Shown here: positions 9,465 to 21,287 of the stretch, piece after piece
Layout of the letters: each line of letters opens with the position of its first letter
Position numbering within the stretch: the first letter of the stretch is position 1
Source of the DNA: Bdellovibrionales bacterium GWA1_52_35
GTDB taxonomy: Bacteria > Bdellovibrionota > UBA1018
Direction: 5' to 3'
Assembly: GCA_001769805.1 (NCBI GenBank)
Contig: MEPO01000013.1
Span: 84,538-148,537, forward strand
DNA length: 64,000 bases
The notes under the pieces: model-generated
Told to the model about the DNA's origin: nothing
What the model saw: the letters and a program-made list of their open reading frames with translations, nothing else
The model's database searches: none
Program-made: the position numbers and the translations under genes

Positions 9465-10817
9465 ATGAAATTCAATGATTTCGCCCGCACCCCGGTCACG
9501 CTTGCTTTCCTTTCGCTCGCACTACTGCTTGTGCCAGGCCCCGCCCCGGCACAGGAGGGCACGACCTATATTCCTGTCGGCTCGGCTCGCACCAAAAAGA
9601 CAGTGATCGCATTCACAGACATCCGCAATACCGGAGGCCAGGCTGCGGCAATCGCGAAGACGATCTCCGAGACCGTCAATCGGGACCTGTCTTTCATGGA
9701 TATTTTTCGGTTTCTGCCCGCGACTGCCTTCATTGAGAATCCAGCCACTTCCGGGATCCTGCCGGGCACTTTCAAATTCTCAGACTGGTCTTCGATCGGT
9801 GCCGAATTTCTGGTCAAAGCGGCAATCGGGGTCGAGGGAAAGAACATGACCCTCGAAGCCAACCTGTATGACACCTTCGGAGCCAAGCAAGTCCTGGCCA
9901 AGCGTTACGTCGCATTCACGGCCGACGCGAAAACTGTCGCACATACTCTGGCCAACAATATTGTCGAAGCCCTCACCGGCTTGCCCGGAATCTTCATGAC
10001 CCGCGTCGCGATGTCCTGTGATCGCACGGGCAAAAAAGAAATCTACATCATGGATTTTGACGGCAGCAACGTGAAGCAGGTCACCAAGCACCGCTCGATC
10101 TCTTTTGCTCCGGCCTGGAGTCCTGACGGGACGAGAATCGCCTACTCGCTTTACAACCGGCATAAACGCAACATCAAGAACATCGACCTTTATGAATACA
10201 ATTTTGTCACTGAAACCGTTCGCATGCTCTCAAATCGCAAGGGCATCAACAGTGGCGCAGCCTATTCACCGGATGGCAAAAAAATTGCGCTGACCATGAG
10301 CTTCCTGGGAAATCCTGAGATTTTTCTTCTGGACGCAGCGAACAGTACAGTTACTCCGGTCACCAAATCCTTCGGTTTCGATGTCGATCCCACCTGGAGC
10401 CCGGACGGCAAGCACGTCGCCTTTGTCTCTTCGCGAACTGGAATGCCCATGGTCTACAGTTCCAATCTTGATGGTTCCAAAGTGCAGCGCCTGACTTTCG
10501 CTGGCCGTTACAACGCGACGCCTTCGTGGTCCCCTCAGAACAACAAAATCGCTTTTTCCGGCTGGCTGGATGGGCGCTTTGATATTTTCATCATGAATCC
10601 TGATGGCTCCAACATCGAACGCCTGACGAAGAGCCAGGGCAACAACGAAGACCCGAATTTCAGCCCGGATGGAAACTTCATCGTGTTCAGCTCGAACCGG
10701 ACGGGTCAGCAGAATATCTACGCAATGAATGTCGATGGAACTTTTGTTAAACGGCTTACCTATGGACTCGGCAACTGTGTCGCGCCCCGCTGGTCAGGCC
10801 CGACAAAAATGCCGTGA
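9465..10817 (+). CDS. tolB: Tol-Pal system beta-propeller protein TolB
   Basis: Signal peptide, N-terminal TolB domain and repeated WSPDGTRIAY / YSPDGKKIAL / WSPDGKHVAFVSSRTG / FSPDGNFIVFSSNRTGQQNIYAMNVDG blades. Confidence 0.95.
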   Translation: MKFNDFARTPVTLAFLSLALLLVPGPAPAQEGTTYIPVGSARTKKTVIAFTDIRNTGGQAAAIAKTISETVNRDLSFMDIFRFLPATAFIENPATSGILPGTFKFSDWSSIGAEFLVKAAIGVEGKNMTLEANLYDTFGAKQVLAKRYVAFTADAKTVAHTLANNIVEALTGLPGIFMTRVAMSCDRTGKKEIYIMDFDGSNVKQVTKHRSISFAPAWSPDGTRIAYSLYNRHKRNIKNIDLYEYNFVTETVRMLSNRKGINSGAAYSPDGKKIALTMSFLGNPEIFLLDAANSTVTPVTKSFGFDVDPTWSPDGKHVAFVSSRTGMPMVYSSNLDGSKVQRLTFAGRYNATPSWSPQNNKIAFSGWLDGRFDIFIMNPDGSNIERLTKSQGNNEDPNFSPDGNFIVFSSNRTGQQNIYAMNVDGTFVKRLTYGLGNCVAPRWSGPTKMP

Positions 10818-10851
10818 GACCAACTCCTGGCAAACTCCCAAGAAGGAAATC

Positions 10852-12132
10852 ATGACTCAAAATCGCGTTGTGGTAGTCGCTGGAACCCGCACCCCCTTTG
10901 TTCGTGCACGGACGGTATTTCAAAAGCTTCCCGCCTCCACTCTGGGCGGTGTGGTGCTTCGGGAAACAGTAGCACGCTCCGGCATTGACCCCGGACTCAT
11001 CGAAGAAATCCATTTCGGAATTGTGTCGCCACCGGCTGAAGGTACGAACGTTGCCCGGGAGGCGCTCTTCGACTCCGGGCTTCCAGCGCGTATCCCGTGC
11101 ACCACCATTAATCGTTACTGCGCCTCGGCAGCAGAAGCAGCAGCAGGAATCGCTGCAAAGATCCTGGCGGGACAAATCGAAGTCGGGCTCGCCGGCGGCG
11201 TCGAATCGATCAGCTCTGTGCGTGCGCTCTTCAGCCAGGAGGCGACTGACTTTTTCCAGGATTTCGCCAAAGCCAAAACCACGGCCCAGCGTCTCGGCCA
11301 TTTCAGAAAATTCAAACCCACCCTGCTCGCACCGCATGCGCCAGGCATTTCGGAACCGACGACAGGACTGAGCATGGGACAATCCGCGGACCTCATGGCC
11401 CGTCAGTTCAAGATCGGCCGTGCCGAACAGGATGAATTTGCGGCCAGCAGTCATCGCAAGGCGCACGAAGCGTGGGAGAGAGGTTTTTACCAATCCCATG
11501 TGGTGGGCGTCGCCACACCTGAAGGCAGAATTATCGATCGTGATACGGATATTCGGCCGGACACATCCGTGGAGAAGCTCTCGAAGCTTCGCCCCATTTT
11601 TTATAAAGACGGGACAATCACCGCCGGTAACGCCAGTCCACTCACGGACGGTGCCTCGGCCGTACTCCTGATGAGTGAAACCAAAGCGTGCGAACTCGGG
11701 TTAAAGCCCCTGGGCGCAATCCGCAGTGTGGCTGTTGCAGGTGTGGATCTGCAGAAAGAGCCTCTGCTGATCGGTCCAGCTTTCGCGATGCCCAAAGCCC
11801 TCGAGAAGGCAGGGATCACCTGGAACGATCTCGACCTGGTTGAAATGCATGAAGCCTTTGCAGGCCAGGTCCTCGCGACAATTGCCGCCATTGAATCAAA
11901 AGAATGGGCGAAGGAAAAACTGGGTCTTGAGCACGCGATCGGAAAAGTGGACCGGTCCCGCCTGAACGTGAACGGAGGGAGCATTCCTTTGGGACATCCC
12001 TTCGGTGCAACCGGCGGGCGCCTGATCCTGCAAACCCTGCACGAACTTCAGGCCCGTAAAAAGAATCTTGGCCTGATCTCAATCTGCGCGGCGGGTGGTC
12101 TCGGGCTTGTCATGGTGGTTGAGTCTATTTAA
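10852..12132 (+). CDS. Acetyl-CoA C-acyltransferase (thiolase)
   Basis: NRYCASAAEAAAGIAAKILAGQIEVGLAGGVESIS, NVNGGSIPLGHPFGATGGRL, SICAAGGLGLVMVVE. Track start 10729 overlaps tolB; ATG at 10852 preferred. Confidence 0.94.
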   Translation: MTQNRVVVVAGTRTPFVRARTVFQKLPASTLGGVVLRETVARSGIDPGLIEEIHFGIVSPPAEGTNVAREALFDSGLPARIPCTTINRYCASAAEAAAGIAAKILAGQIEVGLAGGVESISSVRALFSQEATDFFQDFAKAKTTAQRLGHFRKFKPTLLAPHAPGISEPTTGLSMGQSADLMARQFKIGRAEQDEFAASSHRKAHEAWERGFYQSHVVGVATPEGRIIDRDTDIRPDTSVEKLSKLRPIFYKDGTITAGNASPLTDGASAVLLMSETKACELGLKPLGAIRSVAVAGVDLQKEPLLIGPAFAMPKALEKAGITWNDLDLVEMHEAFAGQVLATIAAIESKEWAKEKLGLEHAIGKVDRSRLNVNGGSIPLGHPFGATGGRLILQTLHELQARKKNLGLISICAAGGLGLVMVVESI

Positions 12133-12224
12133 TTAAATAATATCAGCGGCATACATCCTATTTGACCTTGCTTACAATACCTGATAAAAGTACTCAGGTT
12201 TTGTAAACCAAAGGGTGTGAATAG

Positions 12225-14006
12225 ATGAGAAAACTTCTTTTAGCCAGTGCTGCTGCAAGTACATTGGGCTTGTTCCTTTTAGCTCATCCGAGCCGTGGCG
12301 CGCCCGTACCTCCTCAGAATTGCAAGGACCTGGCCTTCTGGGCTGTTCAACCCGCGCCCAATCCCAACCCCTTCAAGAAGCCTTGTAACAAGAAGTTGGA
12401 TAAATCCGCGTGCACCATTGAAGAAGCTTACGCCCGCATGCTTCCGACTCCTGATCTCTCGGGTAGACTTGCTTACAGCCTGGATCAGGCGGAAGAGAAT
12501 GAATCAGAGCTGGTAAAGCCCTACCTGGATCTGCTGACCCGGTCCCCGGCCATTCAGGAAATCAACCGGATGCGGATCGAAGCGCGTGAACTTGCGGGCT
12601 ACTCCTATGTCTGCGAACCCAATCTGATTTATCTCGGCAAGAAAAAACTTTTCGGACTGGGACCAGTCTTCGTCGACTCAACACGCTTCGTGCTTGGATC
12701 AGCAACATATTCCAATTTTATCTCAGCCGAAGACGCGACTTTCGCCGGCGTTTCACTCCTGAGCAAAGACAGTCTCATCAAGAACAATTATTTCGATATT
12801 GTCGTCGCGCACGAATTGGCGCACGCACTGACCCAGGATCTTTACGGCCTGGATGCGTTTGCAAAAATATTTAAAAAATCCGTATCCCGTGACGGCCACA
12901 TGGCCAGCGCCGTGACGGACCCGACCATTGCTCTCATTGAAGGCGTAGCCGAAGGCTACGAAGCCTACTTCGGAGAAAAACTCCATGGGCGCCATCACAT
13001 TTATCCCACGCCGACTTTGACCCAGATGCTGCTGCAGTCCAATACCGCGGCAGACTTCTTCCAGGAGCGCGGATACCAGGGTTACATCTTCGGAGCACTC
13101 CCGTTCGTCGTGAAGCAATTCACAAGCACTCTCTTCAACATGCCGGCTTTTACGTCGGAATTCCTGATTTCAGAACGGCAGGAGACGATTCGCGAAAACC
13201 ATTTCGTGCTTCAAGGCAGCATGTCCAATCTCGCGCATCAGTTTGAGCTGATCCCCGGCATGGTATCGGATCCGGAACTGGATGCACTGGTCGGATACGA
13301 AATAGAAAATTACGATGCCCTCTTCAGTAAAGAGGGCGTGATCGCGCATCTCATTTACAAACTTCTGAAGGCCGGGTTGCATCGCGAACTCTTTGAAATC
13401 CTCACCCACACTAAGCCCCAGAATTCCTATGAACTCGTAACCAGTATTCTTCGCAATCTGCCTCCGGCCCAACTTGCCCCACTTCTTCCTGCTTTGAAGT
13501 CCACCTTCACGGAACCGGGCCGGCGCGCCGTCCGCGAATACGTCAGAGCCGCTGTCCGTTGGCGCAGAGCCGAGATCACGACTCCGGCTTACCAGGCCGC
13601 AAAATCCGAATTGTCCCGGCAGCTGTCGCGAATTTCAATGCCCTCTTCACTCCCTGCTCCCCGGGAACTCTGGATTGAATTCCAGACGCCTTCTCGGGTT
13701 CGAAGTAAGCTCTACGGGAAGATGGACCGCATCAATATCTACACGGCCACGCCCGACCGGCTTCTTTCGTTCATCACCGCGACCCAGAAACCTGAACTCC
13801 GCAAGAATTCTCACCGCGAACAACTCCTGAAGATCTTGATGAATACGCGGATCCGAGGTTCCGGTGATCGCGCTACGCTCACCCGGAGCCTGCGAGACCA
13901 GATCTCATTCCAGGATGCACAGAAGGCCCAGATGCTCTCGGCACTGATCAGCGGTATCAACCAGGGTGCGGAGTGCTTTCAAAAGCGCTGCCTCAGCTTG
14001 CAGTAA
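12225..14006 (+). CDS. Secreted protein with HExxH zinc-metallopeptidase-like motif
   Basis: Signal peptide MRKLLLASAAASTLGLFLLAHPSRG; VAHELAHALTQDLYG followed by IEGVAEGYEAYF (possible third ligand Glu). Confidence 0.65.
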   Translation: MRKLLLASAAASTLGLFLLAHPSRGAPVPPQNCKDLAFWAVQPAPNPNPFKKPCNKKLDKSACTIEEAYARMLPTPDLSGRLAYSLDQAEENESELVKPYLDLLTRSPAIQEINRMRIEARELAGYSYVCEPNLIYLGKKKLFGLGPVFVDSTRFVLGSATYSNFISAEDATFAGVSLLSKDSLIKNNYFDIVVAHELAHALTQDLYGLDAFAKIFKKSVSRDGHMASAVTDPTIALIEGVAEGYEAYFGEKLHGRHHIYPTPTLTQMLLQSNTAADFFQERGYQGYIFGALPFVVKQFTSTLFNMPAFTSEFLISERQETIRENHFVLQGSMSNLAHQFELIPGMVSDPELDALVGYEIENYDALFSKEGVIAHLIYKLLKAGLHRELFEILTHTKPQNSYELVTSILRNLPPAQLAPLLPALKSTFTEPGRRAVREYVRAAVRWRRAEITTPAYQAAKSELSRQLSRISMPSSLPAPRELWIEFQTPSRVRSKLYGKMDRINIYTATPDRLLSFITATQKPELRKNSHREQLLKILMNTRIRGSGDRATLTRSLRDQISFQDAQKAQMLSALISGINQGAECFQKRCLSLQ

Positions 14007-14055
14007 ATCATTGGTTTAATGTGGTTTTTATAAATATCTCGCCCAACTGATAGTA

Positions 14056-14084
14056 TTGACACTATGCGGCAATAATTATATGGT
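14056..14084 (+). promoter_or_regulatory. Candidate sigma70-type promoter for the GAF/AAA+ activator gene
   Basis: TTGACA at 14056..14061, 17-nt spacer, TATGGT. Confidence 0.35.
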
Positions 14085-14143
14085 CGGCCAGTGTTCCGGG
14101 AATAAATTATCATTCATCGGAAATATTTTCAGAGGTAGTACCC

Positions 14144-15799
14144 ATGTCATCCAGTGAAATCAGCAATGCCCAGCAGATCTCGCAGAAAAAGCGCGGGACC
14201 CAGCTCAAACTTCTCAATCAACTTTCGACCCGTCTCCAGAGCCTTCTGGAATCCGACAATGTTTACCAGGAGATCATCAACATCATCCAGGCGCATTTCA
14301 ATTACTACTGCATCAATATCTGGAGCGTGGACGAAGAGGTCTTCACCTTGCGCGCACAAGCGGGCAACTATCACTCCCATCTTAAAATCGGCCACCGCAT
14401 TCCATCAAACGAAGGGATCACCGGTGCCGTCCTTGCCTCCAAACAGCCGTACCTCTGTCCTGATGTTTCAAAAGACCAGCACTACAAAAATCTCGAAATC
14501 GCGATCGGAACTAAATCAGAGCTCTGCGTTCCGATCCTGTCCCGGACCGGCGCGGTCATGGCGGCCCTGAATCTCGAGAGTGACAGCGAAAACGCTTTTG
14601 ACCAGGATGATGTGATCACCCTGGAAGCCGTGGCCTGGCAGGTCGCCGTTGCGATCGGAAATCAGCGGCTCTACAGCGACGTGAAGCATTTCAACCGCAA
14701 GCTTCAGTCCGCCGTCGAAGACAAGACGCTCGAACTGCGCAGGGCGCATGAACGTATTCTGGATCAGCAGAAGCTCCTTCAAAAAGAAAATAAAGCACTC
14801 AAATCCCTTGTCGACCAGGATCAGCAAAAAGGCATGGAAATCATCGGGAAAAGCCCAACTCTGCTCAGCCTGATCGCCATGGTCGACAAGATAGCGCCCA
14901 CGACTGCCTCAGTTTTAATTCAAGGCGAAAGTGGAACCGGCAAAGAACTCATCGCGCGCAGACTTCACCTGAAGGGCGATCGCGCCGGCAAGCCTTACGT
15001 TACCGTCAACTGCGGGGCACTCCAGGAATCACTCCTTGAGTCGGAACTTTTCGGCCACGAAAAAGGTTCGTTCACCGGCGCCGTATCGCAGAAGATGGGG
15101 CTCTGCGAGACCGCCGATGGCGGAACACTCTTTCTCGACGAAATCGGAGAGCTCTCCCTCGGTATTCAGGCCAAACTTCTCCGCTTCCTCCAGGAAGGCG
15201 AATTCTATCGCATCGGAGGCAAGCGGCCGATCAAAGTGGATGTGCGCATCGTCAGTGCCACCAACCGTGACCTCGAACGCGAAGTCAAGGAAGGCCGCTT
15301 CCGCGAGGACCTCTTTTACCGCTTCAATACGATCACCCTTCGGATGCCCCCTCTTCGCAAAAGGAAAGAGGACATCCCGGCATTGGTCGAATTTTTCATC
15401 AAGAGCTCCCGTTTTGGGGGCGCGACCCTCCAAATCCGAAAAATAGACCCCCGCGTCATAGACGTGCTCATGAATTACAATTGGCCAGGCAATATCCGGG
15501 AACTTCAGAACACCATTGAGCGTTTGAAGATTCTGGCGGAGAACAATGAGATCCGCCTGGACGATATTCCTTTTAATATTCGAATGCCTAAGATGAAAAC
15601 GGAAAACAGCGAATTCGCAATCGACATGCCCCTGGAGGAGGTCGAAAAACATCATATTCTCCGGGCGCTGACGTTTAACCATGGAAATAAGACGAAGACT
15701 GCACAATCGCTAGGCATTACGATAAAGACGCTTTATAACAAGCTTCATCGGTACGGCTTTCTGGAGACGCCGGCCGAACAACCAGAGGCGATGGCATAA
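14144..15799 (+). CDS. Sigma54-dependent transcriptional activator (GAF + AAA+ + Fis-type HTH)
   Basis: N-terminal GAF, Walker [22 protein letters not shown] loop (GAFTGA variant), [30 protein letters not shown]-terminal [36 protein letters not shown]. Confidence 0.96.
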   Translation: MSSSEISNAQQISQKKRGTQLKLLNQLSTRLQSLLESDNVYQEIINIIQAHFNYYCINIWSVDEEVFTLRAQAGNYHSHLKIGHRIPSNEGITGAVLASKQPYLCPDVSKDQHYKNLEIAIGTKSELCVPILSRTGAVMAALNLESDSENAFDQDDVITLEAVAWQVAVAIGNQRLYSDVKHFNRKLQSAVEDKTLELRRAHERILDQQKLLQKENKALKSLVDQDQQKGMEIIGKSPTLLSLIAMVDKIAPTTASVLIQGESGTGKELIARRLHLKGDRAGKPYVTVNCGALQESLLESELFGHEKGSFTGAVSQKMGLCETADGGTLFLDEIGELSLGIQAKLLRFLQEGEFYRIGGKRPIKVDVRIVSATNRDLEREVKEGRFREDLFYRFNTITLRMPPLRKRKEDIPALVEFFIKSSRFGGATLQIRKIDPRVIDVLMNYNWPGNIRELQNTIERLKILAENNEIRLDDIPFNIRMPKMKTENSEFAIDMPLEEVEKHHILRALTFNHGNKTKTAQSLGITIKTLYNKLHRYGFLETPAEQPEAMA

Positions 15800-15850
15800 C
15801 ACCGGGGAACTGCAGGATCGAGCGATCGCCCTTCCGAAAGAGGGGATCTG

Positions 15851-16057
15851 ATGAGCACGCAAGGGGAAGTGTTACTCACTGGAGATAAAAAGACGGGCAA
15901 GGTCACTAAAACAGAAAAAGGCATTGACCTGGCCTTGCGAACGATGTCTGAAAGAGATACGGAAGAAAACACAAATATTTCCGCCACCCTGGCCCAGAAG
16001 TTGATGGGCTACGGTTTTGTCGAAAACGACACGCCGGCCGGGAATAAAGCGAACTAG
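15851..16057 (+). CDS. Small hypothetical protein (68 aa)
   Basis: ORF preceded by GAGGGGATCTG and lying between same-strand genes. Confidence 0.5.
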   Translation: MSTQGEVLLTGDKKTGKVTKTEKGIDLALRTMSERDTEENTNISATLAQKLMGYGFVENDTPAGNKAN

Positions 16058-16078
16058 CCAGCAGGAGACAAATCAGTC

Positions 16079-16501
16079 ATGAGCCCAAAAGCGGCGCCGA
16101 AAAAGGCTCCCAAAAAGCCCGTTGTTGTTAAAGAATCCAAAAAAGCGAAGGCCGAAAAACCTTCAAAAGGCAAAGCCGCGAAAGCCGCCAAGGTCGAAGA
16201 AGCCCTGCCTGCAGACCCATTGGCCATGAGCGATGCGGAACGGGAAGAACTGGAAGAACAGCAGGAAGAAGCGGCAGCCAGTGCCGGCCAGAACAGCAGT
16301 GCCGCCGCTCTGGCTGCCGCTTCCGGTCCCACTGAAATGTCAGCCTCTTTCAAGAATTTCCGCCATCATCCGGATATGGAAAATTTCTACCGTTTCATTT
16401 ACGAAAATGATCTCAGACACGAAGCGCTTGCGATCATTGACGAGATCATGCGCGACAAACAGGAAAAGAAAAAACTGGGCAAGCCCATCCGCAATGCCTG
16501 A
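16079..16501 (+). CDS. Hypothetical protein with Lys/Ala-rich, histone-H1-like N-terminal region
   Basis: MSPKAAPKKAPKKPVVVKESKKAKAEKPSKGKAAKAAK then an acidic stretch and FKNFRHHPDMENFYRFIYENDLRHEALAIIDEIM. Confidence 0.65.
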   Translation: MSPKAAPKKAPKKPVVVKESKKAKAEKPSKGKAAKAAKVEEALPADPLAMSDAEREELEEQQEEAAASAGQNSSAAALAAASGPTEMSASFKNFRHHPDMENFYRFIYENDLRHEALAIIDEIMRDKQEKKKLGKPIRNA

Positions 16502-16530
16502 ACCGTATCTGAACCGTACCTGAACCGCAA
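16498..16530. repeat. Three tandem 11-bp units CTGAACCGTAT / CTGAACCGTAC / CTGAACCGCAA
   Basis: Read directly from the sequence; overlaps the upstream stop codon and abuts the next start. Confidence 0.85.
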
Positions 16531-16533
16531 TTG

Positions 16534-18986
<2,453 letters not shown>

Positions 18987-19065
18987 GCGAAAGTTCAATT
19001 TAGACACTTGCACTTGGAGCAGGTCTTTGATAACCGATATGTCCTTGTCAGCCAGTTTCTAGCGT

Positions 19066-19141
19066 GAGGCATTAGCTCAGTCGGTAGAGCATTACACTTT
19101 TAATGTAAGGGTCCACGGTTCGAATCCGTGATGCCTCACCA
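19066..19141 (+). tRNA. tRNA-Lys (anticodon TTT), CCA encoded
   Basis: Cloverleaf by eye: acceptor GAGGCAT/ATGCCTC, D-arm GCTC..GAGC, anticodon loop CTTTTAA in stem TTACA/TGTAA, T-arm CACGG TTCGAAT CCGTG, discriminator A + CCA. Confidence 0.97.
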
Positions 19142-19269
19142 CTTTAACTCCAAGAAATCAAAACATAATTCAAGAAGACCGGATCAGAGAGATAACTCTG
19201 GAAAATCGTTCGGGGTAACACGGGGGTAACAGAACGACACCCACAAGCTTTGAACTTTTCCAAATTATT

Positions 19270-20190
19270 TTAGGCTGCTTTGTTTTCGTCTGTTACGACA
19301 GCCACAGCCGGGGTAGCCGCTGCCGATGAATCGGGGGCAGTAACCGCAGTACCTTCAATTGCATCAGCCGATAATGGTCCTCGCCTTTTGGTTTTTTTCG
19401 CCTGTTTCTTTTGGTTCCGAATATATCTATCTAGCTCAGCTTTTTGAGTTTCATTCCATGTACCGACCAGATCGTTCAGTCCTTGTTCTAGAAGCTCTGA
19501 AAGCTTGTCGGTCAAAAGGTCAACTGAGGCGCGATAATCATGCTCCCCGTTCAAGACCTTTCCAATGCGCTTCACTACATCGGCGGAAAGGATCGCGCGC
19601 GCCAGAGAGTCGGGCGAAAGCGCTTGAGCTTCAGCCGAAAGCTCTTCCCACGTTTTGCCCTCAAAATAGTTAGCCGAGAACTCTATAAGATCCCACGCAG
19701 CCTCGGTAATCCCCTTACCAGATACATCTAGCTCCTGCTGATCATTTCGAATATCGGTAGATGCAACAGTAATGAGATCACTTTTGAAATCATATAAACG
19801 CCATTCGTAGCCGTTCGTCAGGATTCCCCACCTAACGTCGCCAACGGTCTTCAAATATTCATTAAGCTGTACCTTACCTGAGCGCAAATCTGACTTATTG
19901 AGATCTGCCCCTAGCTTTTTCACTTCCACAAGCAACAAAATCTGCTCAGGCTTATCCGCCTTTGATATGGCGATATCAAATCGCATTTTTGCACGTGCCT
20001 CTTGTGTCCTAACGACGTAGCCGGAACTTGCGCTGAAACCGAGAACTGACTTCAAAAGGGATTGGCACCAACTCTCAATATCGCTTTCCTTAGATGAACC
20101 CGAAGCAAGATTTTTCAATTCAATCATATGCTCAGTCAGTAACGGCGTCATCGAGCGTACGGTTCTTTCATCTTTCGTTTCTTTAGCCAT
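19270..20190 (-). CDS. HsdR-N-terminal-like / PD-(D/E)xK-type protein, paralogue of 24695..25612
   Basis: KMRFDIAISKADKPEQILLLVEVKKLGADLNKSDLRSGKVQLNEYLKTVGDVRWGILTNGYEWRLYDF; D..ExK arrangement and WGILTNGYEWRLYDF typical of type I R-subunit N-terminal domains. Confidence 0.75.
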   Translation of the reverse strand: MAKETKDERTVRSMTPLLTEHMIELKNLASGSSKESDIESWCQSLLKSVLGFSASSGYVVRTQEARAKMRFDIAISKADKPEQILLLVEVKKLGADLNKSDLRSGKVQLNEYLKTVGDVRWGILTNGYEWRLYDFKSDLITVASTDIRNDQQELDVSGKGITEAAWDLIEFSANYFEGKTWEELSAEAQALSPDSLARAILSADVVKRIGKVLNGEHDYRASVDLLTDKLSELLEQGLNDLVGTWNETQKAELDRYIRNQKKQAKKTKRRGPLSADAIEGTAVTAPDSSAAATPAVAVVTDENKAA

Positions 20191-20201
20191 TTAGTGCCCT
20201 C

Positions 20202-20217
20202 TATTCGTTTTGGAATA
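20202..20217. promoter_or_regulatory. Operator-like inverted repeat TATTC-GTTTTG-GAATA
   Basis: Perfect 5-bp arms, 6-bp spacer, about 12 nt upstream of the start codon at 20190 (minus). Confidence 0.5.
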
Positions 20218-20349
20218 CAGTGCTTGTATCGGAACAACACCAGTTGTTCTGAAGACAAAAAAAACTTCCACATTTTTTGTGTGGCAATGATTTCACTTTA
20301 GGCGGCAGGCACCCGAACCGCCGTGTCTCAGATAATTGATTAACCCTTA

Positions 20350-20817
20350 TTATTGAATTGGCTTTTCTGTTGCGCGGTCACAGACCGCAGCCCAACTACC
20401 ATTCACGCATTTAATAGAGCAATCTGAGCTTCTTTTTTTTGGAATTGGACCAGAGCAACTCTTCTTTGTGCTTGGGGGTGCTTTGAAATTCTCATCTTCA
20501 CCTTTTAAACTTGTGCCCGTAGCCGAATCTAATGCTGTCGGACTTGGCGTAGCCTCACATTTTTGTGGCGCGCTTTTGCAGGCCGCAAAGCACTCATAAC
20601 CACTAAATGCGCTACCACAACCAAAGATTCGCTCTGGCCTGTGCCCGCATAACTCCATTGCACGCGACTTTATGGCATCAACTTCACAAGAGGGCCCATC
20701 GCTGCAACGCACATTAATTAACCACGTATGTCCGTCTGGCAACATAGCCTCTTTGTAAGCTGTTGCACAGCCGGAGCTATAAGCTACGAGTAAGGAAAAG
20801 ATAAGAACCCTTCTCAT
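20350..20817 (-). CDS. Small Cys-rich predicted lipoprotein
   Basis: MRRVLIFSLLVAYSSGCATAYKEAM lipobox; multiple Cys. Confidence 0.6.
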   Translation of the reverse strand: MRRVLIFSLLVAYSSGCATAYKEAMLPDGHTWLINVRCSDGPSCEVDAIKSRAMELCGHRPERIFGCGSAFSGYECFAACKSAPQKCEATPSPTALDSATGTSLKGEDENFKAPPSTKKSCSGPIPKKRSSDCSIKCVNGSWAAVCDRATEKPIQ

Positions 20818-20833
20818 GTGTGTAGCTCCTCAA

Positions 20834-21112
20834 TCACTTCGAACATGGTACATCGAAGCCAAAAGCGCTCTTGCACGCAACTTTCCGCTCGGGTTCTCCC
20901 GGTTGTGGCACGCCGTCCATCTGCCTAGTACGGTAGCACATTGGACCTGCATTTTGATCCGCATCATGAGCCTTGCAGTAATACAGCGACATTCCCACCG
21001 TTCCGTGTTCCGTTACATTAAACCATCCGCTTTTCTCGTGGGTTAAAAACACGCCCGTAGTTGGAGCACACCCAAAGAACACAATAACCGAAATGAGTAC
21101 GAATCTCCTCAT
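20834..21112 (-). CDS. Small predicted lipoprotein
   Basis: MRRFVLISVIVFFGCAPTTGVFL lipobox; longer ORF from 21187 has an unlikely N-terminus. Confidence 0.55.
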   Translation of the reverse strand: MRRFVLISVIVFFGCAPTTGVFLTHEKSGWFNVTEHGTVGMSLYYCKAHDADQNAGPMCYRTRQMDGVPQPGEPERKVACKSAFGFDVPCSK

Positions 21113-21222
21113 ACCCACCTTTCGGTTTTGGTGCATTTGAAGGTTCCATTGAAATCTGCTTTCCCGCAGCAAACCAAACCAATCCATTTACTAGAACAGC
21201 CGACAGCAGTTGAATTTTTCAT

Positions 21223-21242
21223 ACTATTCAATTCGGAATAGT
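21223..21242. promoter_or_regulatory. Operator-like inverted repeat ACTATTC-AATTCG-GAATAGT
   Basis: Perfect 7-bp arms, 6-bp spacer; upstream of the minus-strand lipoprotein gene. Confidence 0.5.
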
Positions 21243-21287
21243 TTGAAGCAAACATGAGTCAACTAATTCGCACTATTCCCAGCATCT

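Noticed and set aside
10756-11499. 247-aa minus-strand ORF opposite the thiolase
   Set aside because: Shadow ORF without motifs.
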